The notes below the pieces were generated by a model that worked only from the letters and a program-made list of their open reading frames with translations, did no database searches and was not told the origin of the DNA. 64,000 bases of DNA from Burkholderiales bacterium. Lineage in GTDB: Bacteria > Pseudomonadota > Gammaproteobacteria > Burkholderiales > SG8-41. The stretch's first letter is position 1. Each line of letters begins with the position of its first letter. The translations under genes were made by a program, and so were the position numbers. The DNA is taken from positions 62,001 through 126,000 of the forward strand of contig JADZGE010000012.1 in assembly GCA_020854035.1 (NCBI GenBank), written 5' to 3'. Shown here in pieces: positions 9,040-20,903 of this stretch.

Positions 9040-9426
9040 CGTCGTGTCCCATGCTGTTCATCGCGGCGGCGCGGAGCAGTCCCGGAGCGGGCGATCCGTC
9101 CCCGGCATTCCGGGCGTCCCCGCGGTTCGGTCTACCCGCCCGGGAACTCCGGTTCGCGTTTCGCGGTGCGCGCCGCCATGGCATCGCGACAGCCGGCGGT
9201 GGAGAAGCCGGTATGCGCGTCGCGCGGTGCGGCCGCTGGCGCCATTCTACCCGCGGGCGGGCGGCTCCCGGTGCGCGACGGCGGGGGCCATGCCGGCTGA
9301 CGTTTCGGCGAACCCGTGTCAGAATGAAGCGCAGCCCGCACCCGCGAGTCGCGGAGCACTCGCCGTCCGGGGATCGAGGGCGTGCCCGCTGGTCGTGGCG
9401 GGCGCCATAATGGAGAGGAGGAATCC
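9040..9426. other. Divergent intergenic region, no gene seen
   Basis: This is 387 bp between the divergent CoA transferase and Bug receptor genes. It must hold both promoters, but I could not place convincing -35/-10 pairs in this GC-rich stretch. The only clear element is GGAGAGGAGG just before the Bug start. The short open frames here have no recognisable protein content. Confidence 0.5.
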
Positions 9427-10392
9427 ATGATCGTGAGAAATCTTGCCGCAGTCGCGGCGCTGGCGTTCGCCGCATCCGCGGGGTATGCGCAGGACTATCC
9501 AGCGCGGGCCGTCACCATCGTCGTGCCCAATCCCCCCGGGGGGATGAACCAGATCCACGCCCAGCCGCTTTCGGTGGTGTGGGAGAGAATCACGAAGCAG
9601 CCCGCGCCGGTCGTGAACCGGCCCGGCGCGACCGCCGCCCTCGGCACCGCCTTCGTCGTCGCCCAGCAGCCGGCCGACGGCTACACCCTGCTCGTCTCGA
9701 CCGGCAACATGCACCTCGTGATCGAGAAGGACAAGCTCTACGGCGCGCCGACCGCGTACTCGCTCGACCAGGTGGAGTTTCTCGCGCTCCTTTCCGCCGA
9801 CCCGATCATCATGGTCGCCCACCCGTCCCTTCCGGTGAAGACCGCGAAGGACGTCGCGGCGCTCGCACGATCCCGTCCCAACGAGATCGTGTTCTCCTCC
9901 TCGGGTGTCTACGGCGTCACGCACGCGCCGCTCCAGTTGTTCCTCGACGCGGCGAAGGTGAAGATGCGCCACCTGCCGACCACCGGCGGCGGTCCGGCCC
10001 TCACGCAGGCTCTGGGCGGGCATTCGCAGATCACGTCGGGGGGGCCCGCCGCCGTTTACCAGTACGTGAAATCCGGGAAGCTGCGGGCGATCGCGAGCTA
10101 CGGCGTGAAATCGCACCCGGCGCTGCCGGACCTGCCCCTCATGAAGAACTCCGGCTACGACATCGAATCGTACCTGTGGGTGGGACTCTTTACCCGCAAG
10201 GGCGTGCCCGAGCCGGTGCTGGCGAAGATGCGCGAGACGATCGCGAAGGTGGCCGCCGACCCGCAGTTCCAGCAGGCGCTCCGGAACGTGCAGGTCGTGC
10301 CCGAGTACCGCGACGGTCCCGAGTTCCGGAAGTTCTTCGAGGCCGATCACAAGCGCATGGCGGCGGCGATCAAGAGCATCGGCAAGCTGTGA
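9427..10392 (+). CDS. Bug/TctC-family transporter receptor
   Basis: A 321-residue periplasmic binding protein. It has a signal peptide (MIVRNLAAVAALAFAASAGYAQ), the YPARAVTIVVPNPPGG mature start and VNRPGATAALGTAFV. Start ATG 9427 is fixed by GGAGAGGAGG 5 nt upstream. It is slightly divergent from the other Bug proteins here: PPGGMNQ replaces the usual PGGxxD, so the ligand-pocket aspartate is missing. It precedes the enolase-superfamily gene by about 100 bp, so the two may share an operon, with the receptor delivering the acid sugar or lactone that the enzyme uses. Confidence 0.92.
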   Translation: MIVRNLAAVAALAFAASAGYAQDYPARAVTIVVPNPPGGMNQIHAQPLSVVWERITKQPAPVVNRPGATAALGTAFVVAQQPADGYTLLVSTGNMHLVIEKDKLYGAPTAYSLDQVEFLALLSADPIIMVAHPSLPVKTAKDVAALARSRPNEIVFSSSGVYGVTHAPLQLFLDAAKVKMRHLPTTGGGPALTQALGGHSQITSGGPAAVYQYVKSGKLRAIASYGVKSHPALPDLPLMKNSGYDIESYLWVGLFTRKGVPEPVLAKMRETIAKVAADPQFQQALRNVQVVPEYRDGPEFRKFFEADHKRMAAAIKSIGKL

Positions 10393-10494
10393 CCGGGTGA
10401 CGGGCGTCGCGGCGCTACCGTACGCCGCCGCTCGTCGGCCGTCGCGCCTGCTCCCCTCGCCAGTCACGCATCATCAACCATCACCGATCCCACC
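10390..10494. repeat. GGTGAC/GTCACG inverted repeat, family A copy 2
   Basis: The left arm GACCGGGTGACGGGC begins at the Bug stop codon, and the right arm (CCAGTCACGCATCATCAACC and on) ends at the next start codon. It fills the gap between the Bug receptor and enolase-superfamily genes and replaces any recognisable Shine-Dalgarno sequence. Confidence 0.55.
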
Positions 10495-11607
10495 ATGAAC
10501 ATCAGGCATATCGAAACGCTGGCGGTCAGCCTGCCGATGAAGAAGCCGGTCAAGATGGCCTTCGAGGAGGTAAAGAGCGCTGAAAACGTGCTCGTGCGCC
10601 TCGAAACCGACGAGGGCGTCGTCGGCTGGGGCGCCGCCGCGGCCGCGCCAACGATGACCGGCGAAACGGTGGCGGGCATGGCGGCCGCGATCCGTTATCT
10701 CGCGCCGAAGCTGGAAGGCATGCCGCTGGAGGATATCGGCGCGATCATGGCGCGCGCAGGCAGCTACCTCCACGGCAACCAATCCGCCAAGTCGGCGATC
10801 GATATCGCGCTGCACGACGCGATCGGGCGGAGAACCGGCACGCCGGCGCACAATCTCCTCGCGACGAAACGCCGCAGCCGCATTCCCGTCCTGTACATCG
10901 TCGGCACGGGCAAGGGCGCGGCGGGCGACGTGGACGAGGCGCTGCGCACCCTTGCCGAGGGGCACGTTGCGTTCAAGATCAAGGTGGGCGTGGCCGATCC
11001 GCGCGAGGACGCGGAGCGCACGCGCCGGATCTGCGAAGCCCTCGACGGGAAGGGCGAGCTCCTCGTTTGCGCCGACGCGAACCAGGGCTACACGGCCGAG
11101 CAGGCGATCGCCTACGTGCAGGCGGTGTCGGACACCAGCCTCGCGTACTTCGAACAGCCGGTCGCATGGGACGATCTCGAAGGCATGGCGCGCGTGGCGA
11201 AATCGAGCCGCGTTCCGATCGGCTGCGACGAGGGCCTGCACTCGCTGGCGGACCTGAGGCGCCACCACGAAAGCGGGGCCGCGCGCGGCTTCAGTCTCAA
11301 AACCATCAAGCTCGGCGGCATGAAGCCCGCCTACGAGGCGGGAATGCTCTGCGAAAGGCTCGGCATGAAGGTGAACCTCGCCTCGAAGGTCGCGGAAACC
11401 GGCATCTCGACCGCCGCGATCCTGCACCTCGCCGCGGCGCTCCCGGCGATCGACTGGGGCGTCGGCTTCTCCAGCCAGATGCTGACGGAGGACATCCTCG
11501 AGACGCCGCACGTTTTCGCGGGCGGGCATGTCGGCGTGCCCGCCGGTCCGGGGCTGGGGATCGAGGTGGACGAGGCGAAGGTGCGCCGCTACGCCAGGGA
11601 AGCGTAG
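10495..11607 (+). CDS. Mandelate racemase/muconate lactonizing enzyme family protein
   Basis: A 370-residue enolase-superfamily enzyme of the MLE subgroup. Visible active-site residues are the KxK pair K161/K163 (AFKIKVG), metal ligands D194 (CADANQ), E220 (YFEQP) and D245 (GCDEG), and the opposite base K269 (SLKTIKLGG). All are intact, so it should abstract a proton alpha to a carboxylate. Candidate activities are muconate cycloisomerase, dipeptide epimerase or N-succinylamino-acid racemase; the sequence alone does not choose. It follows a Bug receptor and converges on the ABC-transporter operon. Confidence 0.92.
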   Translation: MNIRHIETLAVSLPMKKPVKMAFEEVKSAENVLVRLETDEGVVGWGAAAAAPTMTGETVAGMAAAIRYLAPKLEGMPLEDIGAIMARAGSYLHGNQSAKSAIDIALHDAIGRRTGTPAHNLLATKRRSRIPVLYIVGTGKGAAGDVDEALRTLAEGHVAFKIKVGVADPREDAERTRRICEALDGKGELLVCADANQGYTAEQAIAYVQAVSDTSLAYFEQPVAWDDLEGMARVAKSSRVPIGCDEGLHSLADLRRHHESGAARGFSLKTIKLGGMKPAYEAGMLCERLGMKVNLASKVAETGISTAAILHLAAALPAIDWGVGFSSQMLTEDILETPHVFAGGHVGVPAGPGLGIEVDEAKVRRYAREA

Positions 11608-11640
11608 CCGCGGGAAGGGCGTCGAGCCTTGCGCGCCCGC

Positions 11641-12534
11641 TCAAAGCTTGATCCTCGGATCCAGCCAGTCGCGCAGCGAATCGCCGAAGAGATTGAACGC
11701 GAACACCCCGAGGCTGATCGCGATGCCCGGGAAGACGATCATCCACGGCGCCTGCTGGTAGAAATCCGCGGCCGAGCCCGAGAGCATGAGCCCCCACGAG
11801 GGCGTGGGCTCCGTTACCCCCAGCCCCAGGAAGGACAGCGAGGCTTCCGCGAGGATCGCCTGCGCGACGAACGCGGTCAGCATGATGAGGTAGGGCGCGG
11901 TGACGTTCGGCACCATGTGCCGGAAGATGATGCGCGCGTGCGAGTAGCCCGCCGCGCGCGCGGCGTCCACGTAGGGCAGCTCGCGCACCGCGAGGGCGGA
12001 GGCGCGCACGACGCGCTCGACCCGCGGCATCATCGGGATCGCGATCGCGATGACGAGATTCACGTCGAGCCCCAGCACGACGTGGTTGCCGAGGATCGCC
12101 ACCACGGTGATCGCGAGCACGATGATCGGGAACGAGAGCAGCACGTCCATCACGCCCTGGATGACGAGGTCCACCTTGCCCCCGAAGTACGCGGACACCA
12201 CGCCGATCACCGCGCCGACGGTCGAGCCGGCGAACGAGGCGACGAAGCCGATCGCGAGCGCCGTGCGCGCGCCGTAGACGATGCGCGCGAGCACGTCCCG
12301 CCCGAAGGAATCCGTGCCGAGCCAGTGCGCCATCGAGGGCGCGGCGAGCATCGCGGCGTAATCGACCGCGAGCGGATCGTAGGGCGCGATCCACTGCGCG
12401 AATGCCGCGCACACGCCCATCAGCACGATGACGACGAGCCCCGCCGCGCCGAGCGGCTGCTGCGTCATGAACAGCACCGCCGGGTGGCGGCGCTTCGGGA
12501 CCTTGTAGCGGATGGCGGGGGCGGCGGTGCTCAC
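11641..12534 (-). CDS. ABC transporter permease, DppC/OppC type
   Basis: A 297-residue inner-membrane permease of the peptide/nickel family, last gene of the operon. It has the N-terminal cytoplasmic stretch and first membrane span (LGAAGLVVIVLMGVCAAFAQW), the LGTDSFGRDVLARIVYGARTAL segment typical of DppC, and the EAA loop (RAAGYSHARIIFRHMVPN). Start ATG 12534. A 50-bp gap holding a hairpin repeat separates it from the DppB-type permease. Together with that permease it forms the membrane channel. Confidence 0.94.
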   Translation of the reverse strand: MSTAAPAIRYKVPKRRHPAVLFMTQQPLGAAGLVVIVLMGVCAAFAQWIAPYDPLAVDYAAMLAAPSMAHWLGTDSFGRDVLARIVYGARTALAIGFVASFAGSTVGAVIGVVSAYFGGKVDLVIQGVMDVLLSFPIIVLAITVVAILGNHVVLGLDVNLVIAIAIPMMPRVERVVRASALAVRELPYVDAARAAGYSHARIIFRHMVPNVTAPYLIMLTAFVAQAILAEASLSFLGLGVTEPTPSWGLMLSGSAADFYQQAPWMIVFPGIAISLGVFAFNLFGDSLRDWLDPRIKL

Positions 12535-12546
12535 GGCGGGCAGGGC

Positions 12547-12579
12547 GTGATGGGTGACTCGTCACCCATCGCTCATCAC
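12547..12579. repeat. Perfect family A hairpin (copy 3) between permease genes
   Basis: ATGGGTGAC (12550-12558) and GTCACCCAT (12561-12569) are exact mirror images around TC, with outer GTG...CAC flanks. It lies between the two ABC permease genes, inside one operon, and is the most compact example of the family A repeat. Confidence 0.75.
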
Positions 12580-12584
12580 GCTTT

Positions 12585-13544
<960 letters not shown>

Positions 13545-13551
13545 TTCCCTG

Positions 13552-15135
13552 CTACTGGTCCAGCCACACGTCGGCGAGATCCTGCCCGACGTAGTGGCTG
13601 GGCGTGATGTGCCAGCCCTTCAGCTGCCGGTGCAATACGACGATGCGGTGCCACCAGATGGTCGGGATGGTGTAGGCCTGTTCGAGGGCGCGCTTCTCGA
13701 ACTCGCGCAGCAACGCGTAGCGCTTCTTGCGGTCGAGTTCTCCCGACTGCCTGTCGAAGAGGTCGTCCAGCACGCGGTCGGTCTGCTGCGCGTAGTTGAT
13801 GCTGGAGCGGTCGTTCGAGAGGTACTTCTGCAGCTGCAGGTTCGGCTCGTCCATGAAATCGCAGTTGAAGTCGAGCGCGGCATCGAACGTGGGATTGTCG
13901 CGCTGCTGGGCGGCGAGGTAGAGCCGGGTCTCGAGCTGCTCGTGCTTGACGTTGACGCCCGCCTGCCGCCACTGGTCGATCAGGAACACGCCGACCGGGG
14001 TGTAGGGCATGGCCACGTTGCGGTTGGTGAGCGTGAACGCGAGGTTCGGCACGCCCGCTTCCTTGAGGAGCTTCCTCGCCTCGGCGCGCGCGGCGGTGAT
14101 GTCCTTCGAAAAGCCGGGATAGCCGGCGAGCTCCTTCTCGCTCGCCGCGAGGTCGTAGCCGGGGCGCAGTATGCCGCCCACGTGGCGCACCAGCGCCACA
14201 CGGGAGAGCGCCTGGGCGCCGCCCCAGCGGTCGATCGCGAGCGAGAGCGCCTGTCTCACGCGCCGGTCGTCGAAGGGTTTCTTCTTCGTGTTGAAGGTCA
14301 CCACCAGCGAGCACACCCAGGGCGACTCCTGCACGGTGGCCTTCTGTCCGAGCGTTTTCATGACGCGGTCGCGATCGGCCGGCGAGTGGCCGCGGAACTC
14401 GACGAGCACCTCGCCCGCCGCGAGCGCGTTCACCATCGGCGCGCCGGAAATGAAGATGGCGAGGTACCCGGCCAGGTAGGGCTTGCCCTTCTCGAAGTAG
14501 TGCTCGAACCTGCGCCCGGTCCAGTGGGAGCCCGCCACGTGGCCGGCGAAGGTGAACGGCCCGGTGCCGAGGATGTTGCGCTCGGGAAAGCGCGGGTCCT
14601 GCTTGAGCTTCCCGGCGCTGTACACGCAGTCCCACGGGCTCGCGAAATTCGCGAGCATGGCCGCGTTGGGCTTCTTCAGCCGGAACACGACCGTGAGCGG
14701 GTCCGGCGTCTCGATCGAGGCGATGTCGGCGTAGCTCGCCTGGCGGATCGAGAGCACGCCCTTCGGCGGATTGCGCAGCCGCTCGTAGGTCGCCTTGACG
14801 TCCTCGGAGGAGAGCGTCGAGCCGTCGTGGAACTGCACCCCCTTCACGAGCCTGAAGGTGTAGGTGAGACCGTCCTTCGCCACGGTCCACGACTCCGCGA
14901 GGTCGCCCTTGATCGCCGGGTACTTCGCCGTGTCGAACTTGAGCAGCGTGTTGTAGTGCGGGCGCACCGGGTGGATGAACGCGAACGAGGTCTGCGCGTG
15001 GCAGTCGTAGTTGGGAGGCTCCGCGCTCACCGCGAACTTGAGCACGCCGCCCGACTTCGGCGTGTCGGCGGCGGGCGCCGCGGCCGCGAAGCCGAGCGCG
15101 GCCGCCCCCAGCAGCAAAGCGAGATGTCGATTCAT
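13552..15135 (-). CDS. ABC transporter substrate-binding protein (SBP family 5)
   Basis: A 527-residue periplasmic peptide/nickel-type binding protein. It has a signal peptide (MNRHLALLLGAAALGFAAAAPAAD), the SGGVLKFAVSAEPPNYDCHA mature start and the family segment AESWTVAKDGLTYTFRLVKGVQFHDGSTL. Start ATG 15135 has a GGAGGAGGCATG-type Shine-Dalgarno. It lies downstream of the fused ATPase, separated by family A repeat copy 4, which may set different expression for receptor and ATPase. Ligand unknown; oligopeptides or opines are typical. Confidence 0.95.
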   Translation of the reverse strand: MNRHLALLLGAAALGFAAAAPAADTPKSGGVLKFAVSAEPPNYDCHAQTSFAFIHPVRPHYNTLLKFDTAKYPAIKGDLAESWTVAKDGLTYTFRLVKGVQFHDGSTLSSEDVKATYERLRNPPKGVLSIRQASYADIASIETPDPLTVVFRLKKPNAAMLANFASPWDCVYSAGKLKQDPRFPERNILGTGPFTFAGHVAGSHWTGRRFEHYFEKGKPYLAGYLAIFISGAPMVNALAAGEVLVEFRGHSPADRDRVMKTLGQKATVQESPWVCSLVVTFNTKKKPFDDRRVRQALSLAIDRWGGAQALSRVALVRHVGGILRPGYDLAASEKELAGYPGFSKDITAARAEARKLLKEAGVPNLAFTLTNRNVAMPYTPVGVFLIDQWRQAGVNVKHEQLETRLYLAAQQRDNPTFDAALDFNCDFMDEPNLQLQKYLSNDRSSINYAQQTDRVLDDLFDRQSGELDRKKRYALLREFEKRALEQAYTIPTIWWHRIVVLHRQLKGWHITPSHYVGQDLADVWLDQ

Positions 15136-15152
15136 GCCTCCTCCTTTTGTTC

Positions 15153-15240
15153 GGTGACGCAGTGATGGGGTGATGAGGTGGCGGCAGCCCGGGGGCTCCG
15201 GCGCGGCGCGGTCACTCCATCACCACATCGCTTCATCACT
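15153..15240. repeat. Inverted repeat, family A copy 4
   Basis: The left arm starts GGTGACGCAGTGATGGGGTG; the right arm, GTCACTCCATCACC, runs on to CATCACT. It separates the ABC ATPase gene from its solute-binding protein gene within the operon and would form a long imperfect mRNA hairpin. Confidence 0.7.
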
Positions 15241-15243
15241 TCT

Positions 15244-17319
<2,076 letters not shown>

Positions 17320-17332
17320 GCGCAGCGCCGTC

Positions 17333-17914
17333 TCAGCGCGGGATCGGCGCGACGCCGATCAGCCACAGGTGGGCCCAAAAGGCGAACGCCGCCCACACGG
17401 CAGTCCCGGCGATCACCGCGGTGGCGGTACCGACCGCTCGTCCGGCCGGGTGGCGCGTTCCCGTTGCGCGGTCGCGCCGGCGCGCGGCGGCGAAATCCGC
17501 GATCGCCCACGCGAGGAACGCGCCAAAGAGAATCACGTCGGCGAGCCGCCCGTTGGCGAGGAGGTGAGCGAACGCCCAGACCTTGACGCCGGCCGCCATC
17601 GGGTGGCCGATCGCGGCCTTGATGTGATTGGCGGGGACGTACGCGGCGGCCACGAACACGAAGGCGACGAGCGTCAACAGGGAGGCGAGGTGATACAGGA
17701 CGCGCGGCGGATCGTAGAGAAGGACCGGCACGCCGCGCGCCTCGCCGTAGCCCCACACGAGCAGCACGAACCCGGCGAGGGACACGAGCGAATAGCCGCC
17801 CTTCCACGCCAGCGCGCCCACGCGAGCGATGGCGCGCCTGCGCCAATCGTCGGCGAAGATGCGCACCGAGTGGGTGCCGACAAACAGGATCAGTCCGACG
17901 ATCAGGAGCGTCAT
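17333..17914 (-). CDS. NnrU family membrane protein
   Basis: A 193-residue protein with about five to six hydrophobic segments and the NnrU hallmarks: [16 protein letters not shown] near the N-terminus, then [20 protein letters not shown] and [26 protein letters not shown]. NnrU proteins are linked to nitric-oxide/nitrite metabolism and resemble isoprenylcysteine-methyltransferase-like membrane proteins; their activity is not settled. It is the first gene before the ABC-transporter operon (13-bp gap), an unexpected partner with no denitrification gene nearby. Start ATG 17914. Confidence 0.9.
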   Translation of the reverse strand: MTLLIVGLILFVGTHSVRIFADDWRRRAIARVGALAWKGGYSLVSLAGFVLLVWGYGEARGVPVLLYDPPRVLYHLASLLTLVAFVFVAAAYVPANHIKAAIGHPMAAGVKVWAFAHLLANGRLADVILFGAFLAWAIADFAAARRRDRATGTRHPAGRAVGTATAVIAGTAVWAAFAFWAHLWLIGVAPIPR

Positions 17915-18211
17915 GGGATTCCGGCCGCGGGCCCCGCGGGTGCCTGCGGGATTCTATCCTGCGCCGCCGCCGGGCGGTCGCCCGCGTGCCGCCGGACGAT
18001 CGTTACCGGGCCCGACCCGGACTCGCTCCGGTCTCCCCGTTCCCCCCGGGAGAAGGGCGGGTGCACCGGTCGGAACCGGAGCAGGACGCGCTTGCCGCTG
18101 GCAGGGTCCTGTCGGAACGGCCGGCGCCTGCCTCCGATTCTCCCGGCATCCCTGCGAGTAGGATTTGGCCGTCGTGTGCATTCGATTCCGTACCGGCGAT
18201 GGGAGAATCGG
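17915..18211. other. Intergenic, no gene seen
   Basis: About 300 bp of GC-rich sequence between the NnrU start and a gene fragment. It contains a CCCCGTTCCCCCCGGGAGAAGG stretch (18037 onward) like common GC-rich intergenic repeats. The open frames have no recognisable protein content. The NnrU/ABC operon promoter must lie here but is not evident. Confidence 0.4.
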
Positions 18212-18493
18212 GTGCGCCCCGGTGATCTGAAGCGGGCCTGGAAGGCCGCGGGCCTGACCGATGTCGTGCAAGACATGCTTACGATCTGCATGGATTTCGC
18301 GTCGTTCGAGGATTTTTGGGCGCCCCTGGAAGGCAAGGATGGTCCCTACGCGGACTATGTCCGTACGCTTGCACCTGAAGCGAAAGCAATCTTGCGCGAC
18401 AAGTTGCGGCTGGACTATGTGGACGGCGAGGCGGACGGACGGCGTTCGTATGCCGCGACTTCCTGGGTCGTGAGACGGACAGTGCCGGTTTGA
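18212..18493 (+). pseudogene. C-terminal fragment of a SAM-dependent methyltransferase
   Basis: The last 93 codons of a class I methyltransferase. The translation contains VRPGDLKRAWKAAGL, ICMDFASFEDFWAPLEGKDGPYADYV and YVDGEADGRRSYAATSWVV, which resemble the C-terminus of that family. The Rossmann part with the SAM-binding glycine motif is absent: upstream sequence in the same frame is unrelated. A GTG at 18212 could initiate, but the product would lack the cofactor site. I take it as the remnant of a deleted gene. Confidence 0.7.
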
Positions 18494-18628
18494 GTGCGGC
18501 CATCCTGCCCGATTTATTGCATCAAGTCGGGCGCTCGCCGTCTCGAAGCATGCTCCTCGAATTTCCGTCGCGCTCTCGGGCAGGAGGGGAAGTTCAGGTA
18601 AAGCAGGTCGGCTCGCGCGGGAACGCGG

Positions 18629-18735
18629 TCACGCCAGCGCCCGCTGCAGTACGCGCGCGACGTGCAGGCCCTCGCCCTGCGCGCCGTCGGCGATCTGGTG
18701 GTGGCAGCGCGTGCCGGCCGAGACCATGCGTTCAT
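18629..18735 (-). pseudogene. C-terminal remnant of a second FAD/Fe-S oxidoreductase
   Basis: On the reverse strand, this stretch reads VSAGTRCHHQIADGAQGEGL then HVARVLQRALA and stop. It closely matches the C-terminus of the intact FAD/Fe-S dehydrogenase at 25394-28393 (AAGTSCRHQIADGAHREAVH then VARVLERALG). Only about 35 codons survive, and the upstream sequence is unrelated. It is debris of a paralogue of that gene. Confidence 0.7.
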
Positions 18736-18825
18736 TCGACGAAGAGCAGCTTGCAGCGGAATTGACCGGCATGGCACGTCCCGCGAGATTGACGCGTCAT
18801 GTGGGACGTCCGGCGAACGGCGGCC

Positions 18826-19848
18826 TCAGGTGCTCTCGCGCTGGATCACCTCGAAGCCGAGGTCCAGGCGGATCCTTTCCTCCTTGCCGCGCAGGCGATC
18901 GATCAGCGACTCGGCGCTGCGCCGCCCGATCTCGAGCCGTGGCAGCCGCAGGCAGGTCACCCGCGGCACCGCGTGTTGCAGGATCTCGAGGTCGTCGAAG
19001 CCGGCGATGGCGATCCGGCCCGGGACCGCCCAGCGTCGCCGCTGCGCTTCGAACAGCGCTCCGACGGCGAGCACATCTCCGGCGAAGAAGATGGCATCGA
19101 CGCCCGGTACGCGGCTCACCATGTCGACCATCGCGCGCGCGCCGGCGGTCATGCCGGGGCCCACTTCCATCGTGAGTCGCGGATCCGGCGGACGCTTGAG
19201 GATGCGTAACGCCGCCAGGTAGCCGCGCTGCCGCTCTCGGGCGCGCCGGTTGACCCGCGTGACCAGGCTCACGCAGCCGATCGAGCGATAGCCGCGCGCG
19301 GCGAGGTGCAGCGTCATCGCCCTGGCGGCGTTGAAATTGGAGTAGCTGATGCTCATGTCGACCGGCCGGCGGGCGAGGTCGCCGGTCTCGATCACCGGCA
19401 CGCCGCTGCGCCTGATCATCTCGACCGCGCGCGGCGTGTGCTCGGTGTTGTGCAGGATCAGGCCCGAGACGCGCTGGGCTACGAAGGCGGCGATCAGCGC
19501 CTCCTCCTCCTCCAGCGAATAGCCGCTGTCGGCGAGCATCAGCTGCATCCCCGCCGCGCGCAACACGTCCGCGGTGCCCTTTACGGTGTCGACGTAGAGC
19601 GAGTTCTGGATGCTCGGCACGATCTGCCCGACGACGCTGGAACGGGCCGAGGCGAGGTTGGCGGCGATGCGGTTGGGGACGTAGCCGATCCTGCGGACCG
19701 CGTCGAGCACCGCCTTGCGCGTCTCCCCGGACAGGCGCTCGGGCTCGCGCAACGCACGCGACACCGTCATCAGCGAGACGCCGGCCGCGGCGGCGACATC
19801 CCTCATCCGCACCGCCTGTCCGCCCACGCGGCGGCGCCCCTCACCCAC
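18826..19848 (-). CDS. LacI/GntR-like transcriptional regulator
   Basis: A 340-residue LacI-family repressor. The N-terminal helix-turn-helix MRDVAAAAGVSLMTVSRALREPERLS is followed by the hinge and a periplasmic-binding-protein-like effector domain (GQIVPSIQNSLYVDTVKG through AIAGFDDLEILQHAVPRVT). The recognition helix (LMTVSRAL with a following PERLS) resembles gluconate repressors GntR/IdnR. GTG 19848 is the annotated start; ATG 19806 (MRDV) is an alternative. A matching GntR-type operator lies at 22804-22819, so it probably represses the dehydrogenase/SDR operon and the divergent hydrolase; the inducer would be a sugar acid or related compound. Confidence 0.93.
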   Translation of the reverse strand: MGEGRRRVGGQAVRMRDVAAAAGVSLMTVSRALREPERLSGETRKAVLDAVRRIGYVPNRIAANLASARSSVVGQIVPSIQNSLYVDTVKGTADVLRAAGMQLMLADSGYSLEEEEALIAAFVAQRVSGLILHNTEHTPRAVEMIRRSGVPVIETGDLARRPVDMSISYSNFNAARAMTLHLAARGYRSIGCVSLVTRVNRRARERQRGYLAALRILKRPPDPRLTMEVGPGMTAGARAMVDMVSRVPGVDAIFFAGDVLAVGALFEAQRRRWAVPGRIAIAGFDDLEILQHAVPRVTCLRLPRLEIGRRSAESLIDRLRGKEERIRLDLGFEVIQREST

Positions 19849-19941
19849 GCTTCATCCCCCGCTCCCGGCGTTGCCCGGCTGCGATGATAGCGCGCCGCAC
19901 CGGGCACGCTGCCCCGGCGTCGCCCGGGCGTGCGGACGATC

Positions 19942-20832
19942 TCAGCGCTTCCCCTGCGACCAGCTCTCGATCGACTTCACCAGCTCGGTCATGTCGCGCT
20001 GCATGCCGTCCTGCCGTCCGGCGAAATTCCACAGTTGCCGCACGGTGTTGCCGACCCACGTCGGCACGCCGAGCGCCTCGCACTCCTCGATCGCGAGGCC
20101 GATGTCCTTGCAGACGCTCGCGACCGGGAATCCGAAGTCGAACGTACCCGGCAGCACCTCCTTCATGAACTTGTCCTGCGAGGCGCCGCTGCGGCCGCTG
20201 CCGGCGTTGATCGCGGCCATCATGATCTGCGGATCGAGCCCGCCCTTGATGCCGGCGACGAACGCCTCGGAAGTGATCGCGAAGGCCGTCGACGACAGCA
20301 TGTTGTTCAGCAGCTTCAGGAGCTGCGCCTGCCCCGGTTCGGGCCCGACCATGAAGAGCTTGCCGAACACAGCGAGCAGGTCTTTTACCTGCTCGACCGC
20401 CGCCGGACGCCCCGCCACCATCACCGCCAGCGTGCCGGCCCTGGCGCCCGCTGCGCCGCCGCTCACCGGCGCGTCGACAAGGTCGATGCCCTTCGCGAGC
20501 AGCCCGGCAGCCGCGTGCCGGGTCGCTCGCGAGCCGACGGTGGAAAGGTCGACGGCGATCTTCACCGCCTTGCCGTTCTGCAGTCCGCCGGCGCCCACCA
20601 TCACCTCGGTAAACACCGCCGGGCTCGGCAGGCTGGTGAAGACGACGCGTGCCCGATCGGCGACGTCCAGTGCGCTACCCGCCCCCGTGGCGCCGGCGTC
20701 GACCATCGCCCGCTGCGCCGTGTCGCTGCGGTCGTAGACGATCACCTCGTGCCCCTTGGCGAGCAGGTGCTTCGACATCGGGTTGCCCATCACCCCGACG
20801 CCGACGAATCCGATGGTTCTGCGCTCCGACAT
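19942..20832 (-). CDS. NAD(P)-dependent 3-hydroxyisobutyrate dehydrogenase-family protein
   Basis: A 296-residue beta-hydroxyacid dehydrogenase. It has the Rossmann motif GFVGVGVMGNPM, the substrate-site segment DAPVSGGAAGARAGTLAVMV and the catalytic lysine region QLLKLLNNML. Start ATG 20832 has GGGAGG 5 nt upstream. It oxidises 3-hydroxy acids such as tartronate semialdehyde or 3-hydroxyisobutyrate relatives. It lies 70 bp downstream of the broken MmgE/PrpD gene in the LacI-linked minus-strand operon. A second member of this family is at 55928. Confidence 0.92.
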   Translation of the reverse strand: MSERRTIGFVGVGVMGNPMSKHLLAKGHEVIVYDRSDTAQRAMVDAGATGAGSALDVADRARVVFTSLPSPAVFTEVMVGAGGLQNGKAVKIAVDLSTVGSRATRHAAAGLLAKGIDLVDAPVSGGAAGARAGTLAVMVAGRPAAVEQVKDLLAVFGKLFMVGPEPGQAQLLKLLNNMLSSTAFAITSEAFVAGIKGGLDPQIMMAAINAGSGRSGASQDKFMKEVLPGTFDFGFPVASVCKDIGLAIEECEALGVPTWVGNTVRQLWNFAGRQDGMQRDMTELVKSIESWSQGKR

Positions 20833-20903
20833 GTTTTCCTCCCGCGGGCCGACGCGGCCCGATTGCTGAAACGTTCGCGCCCTGCGCCCGCGTTGCCGGC
20901 AGA

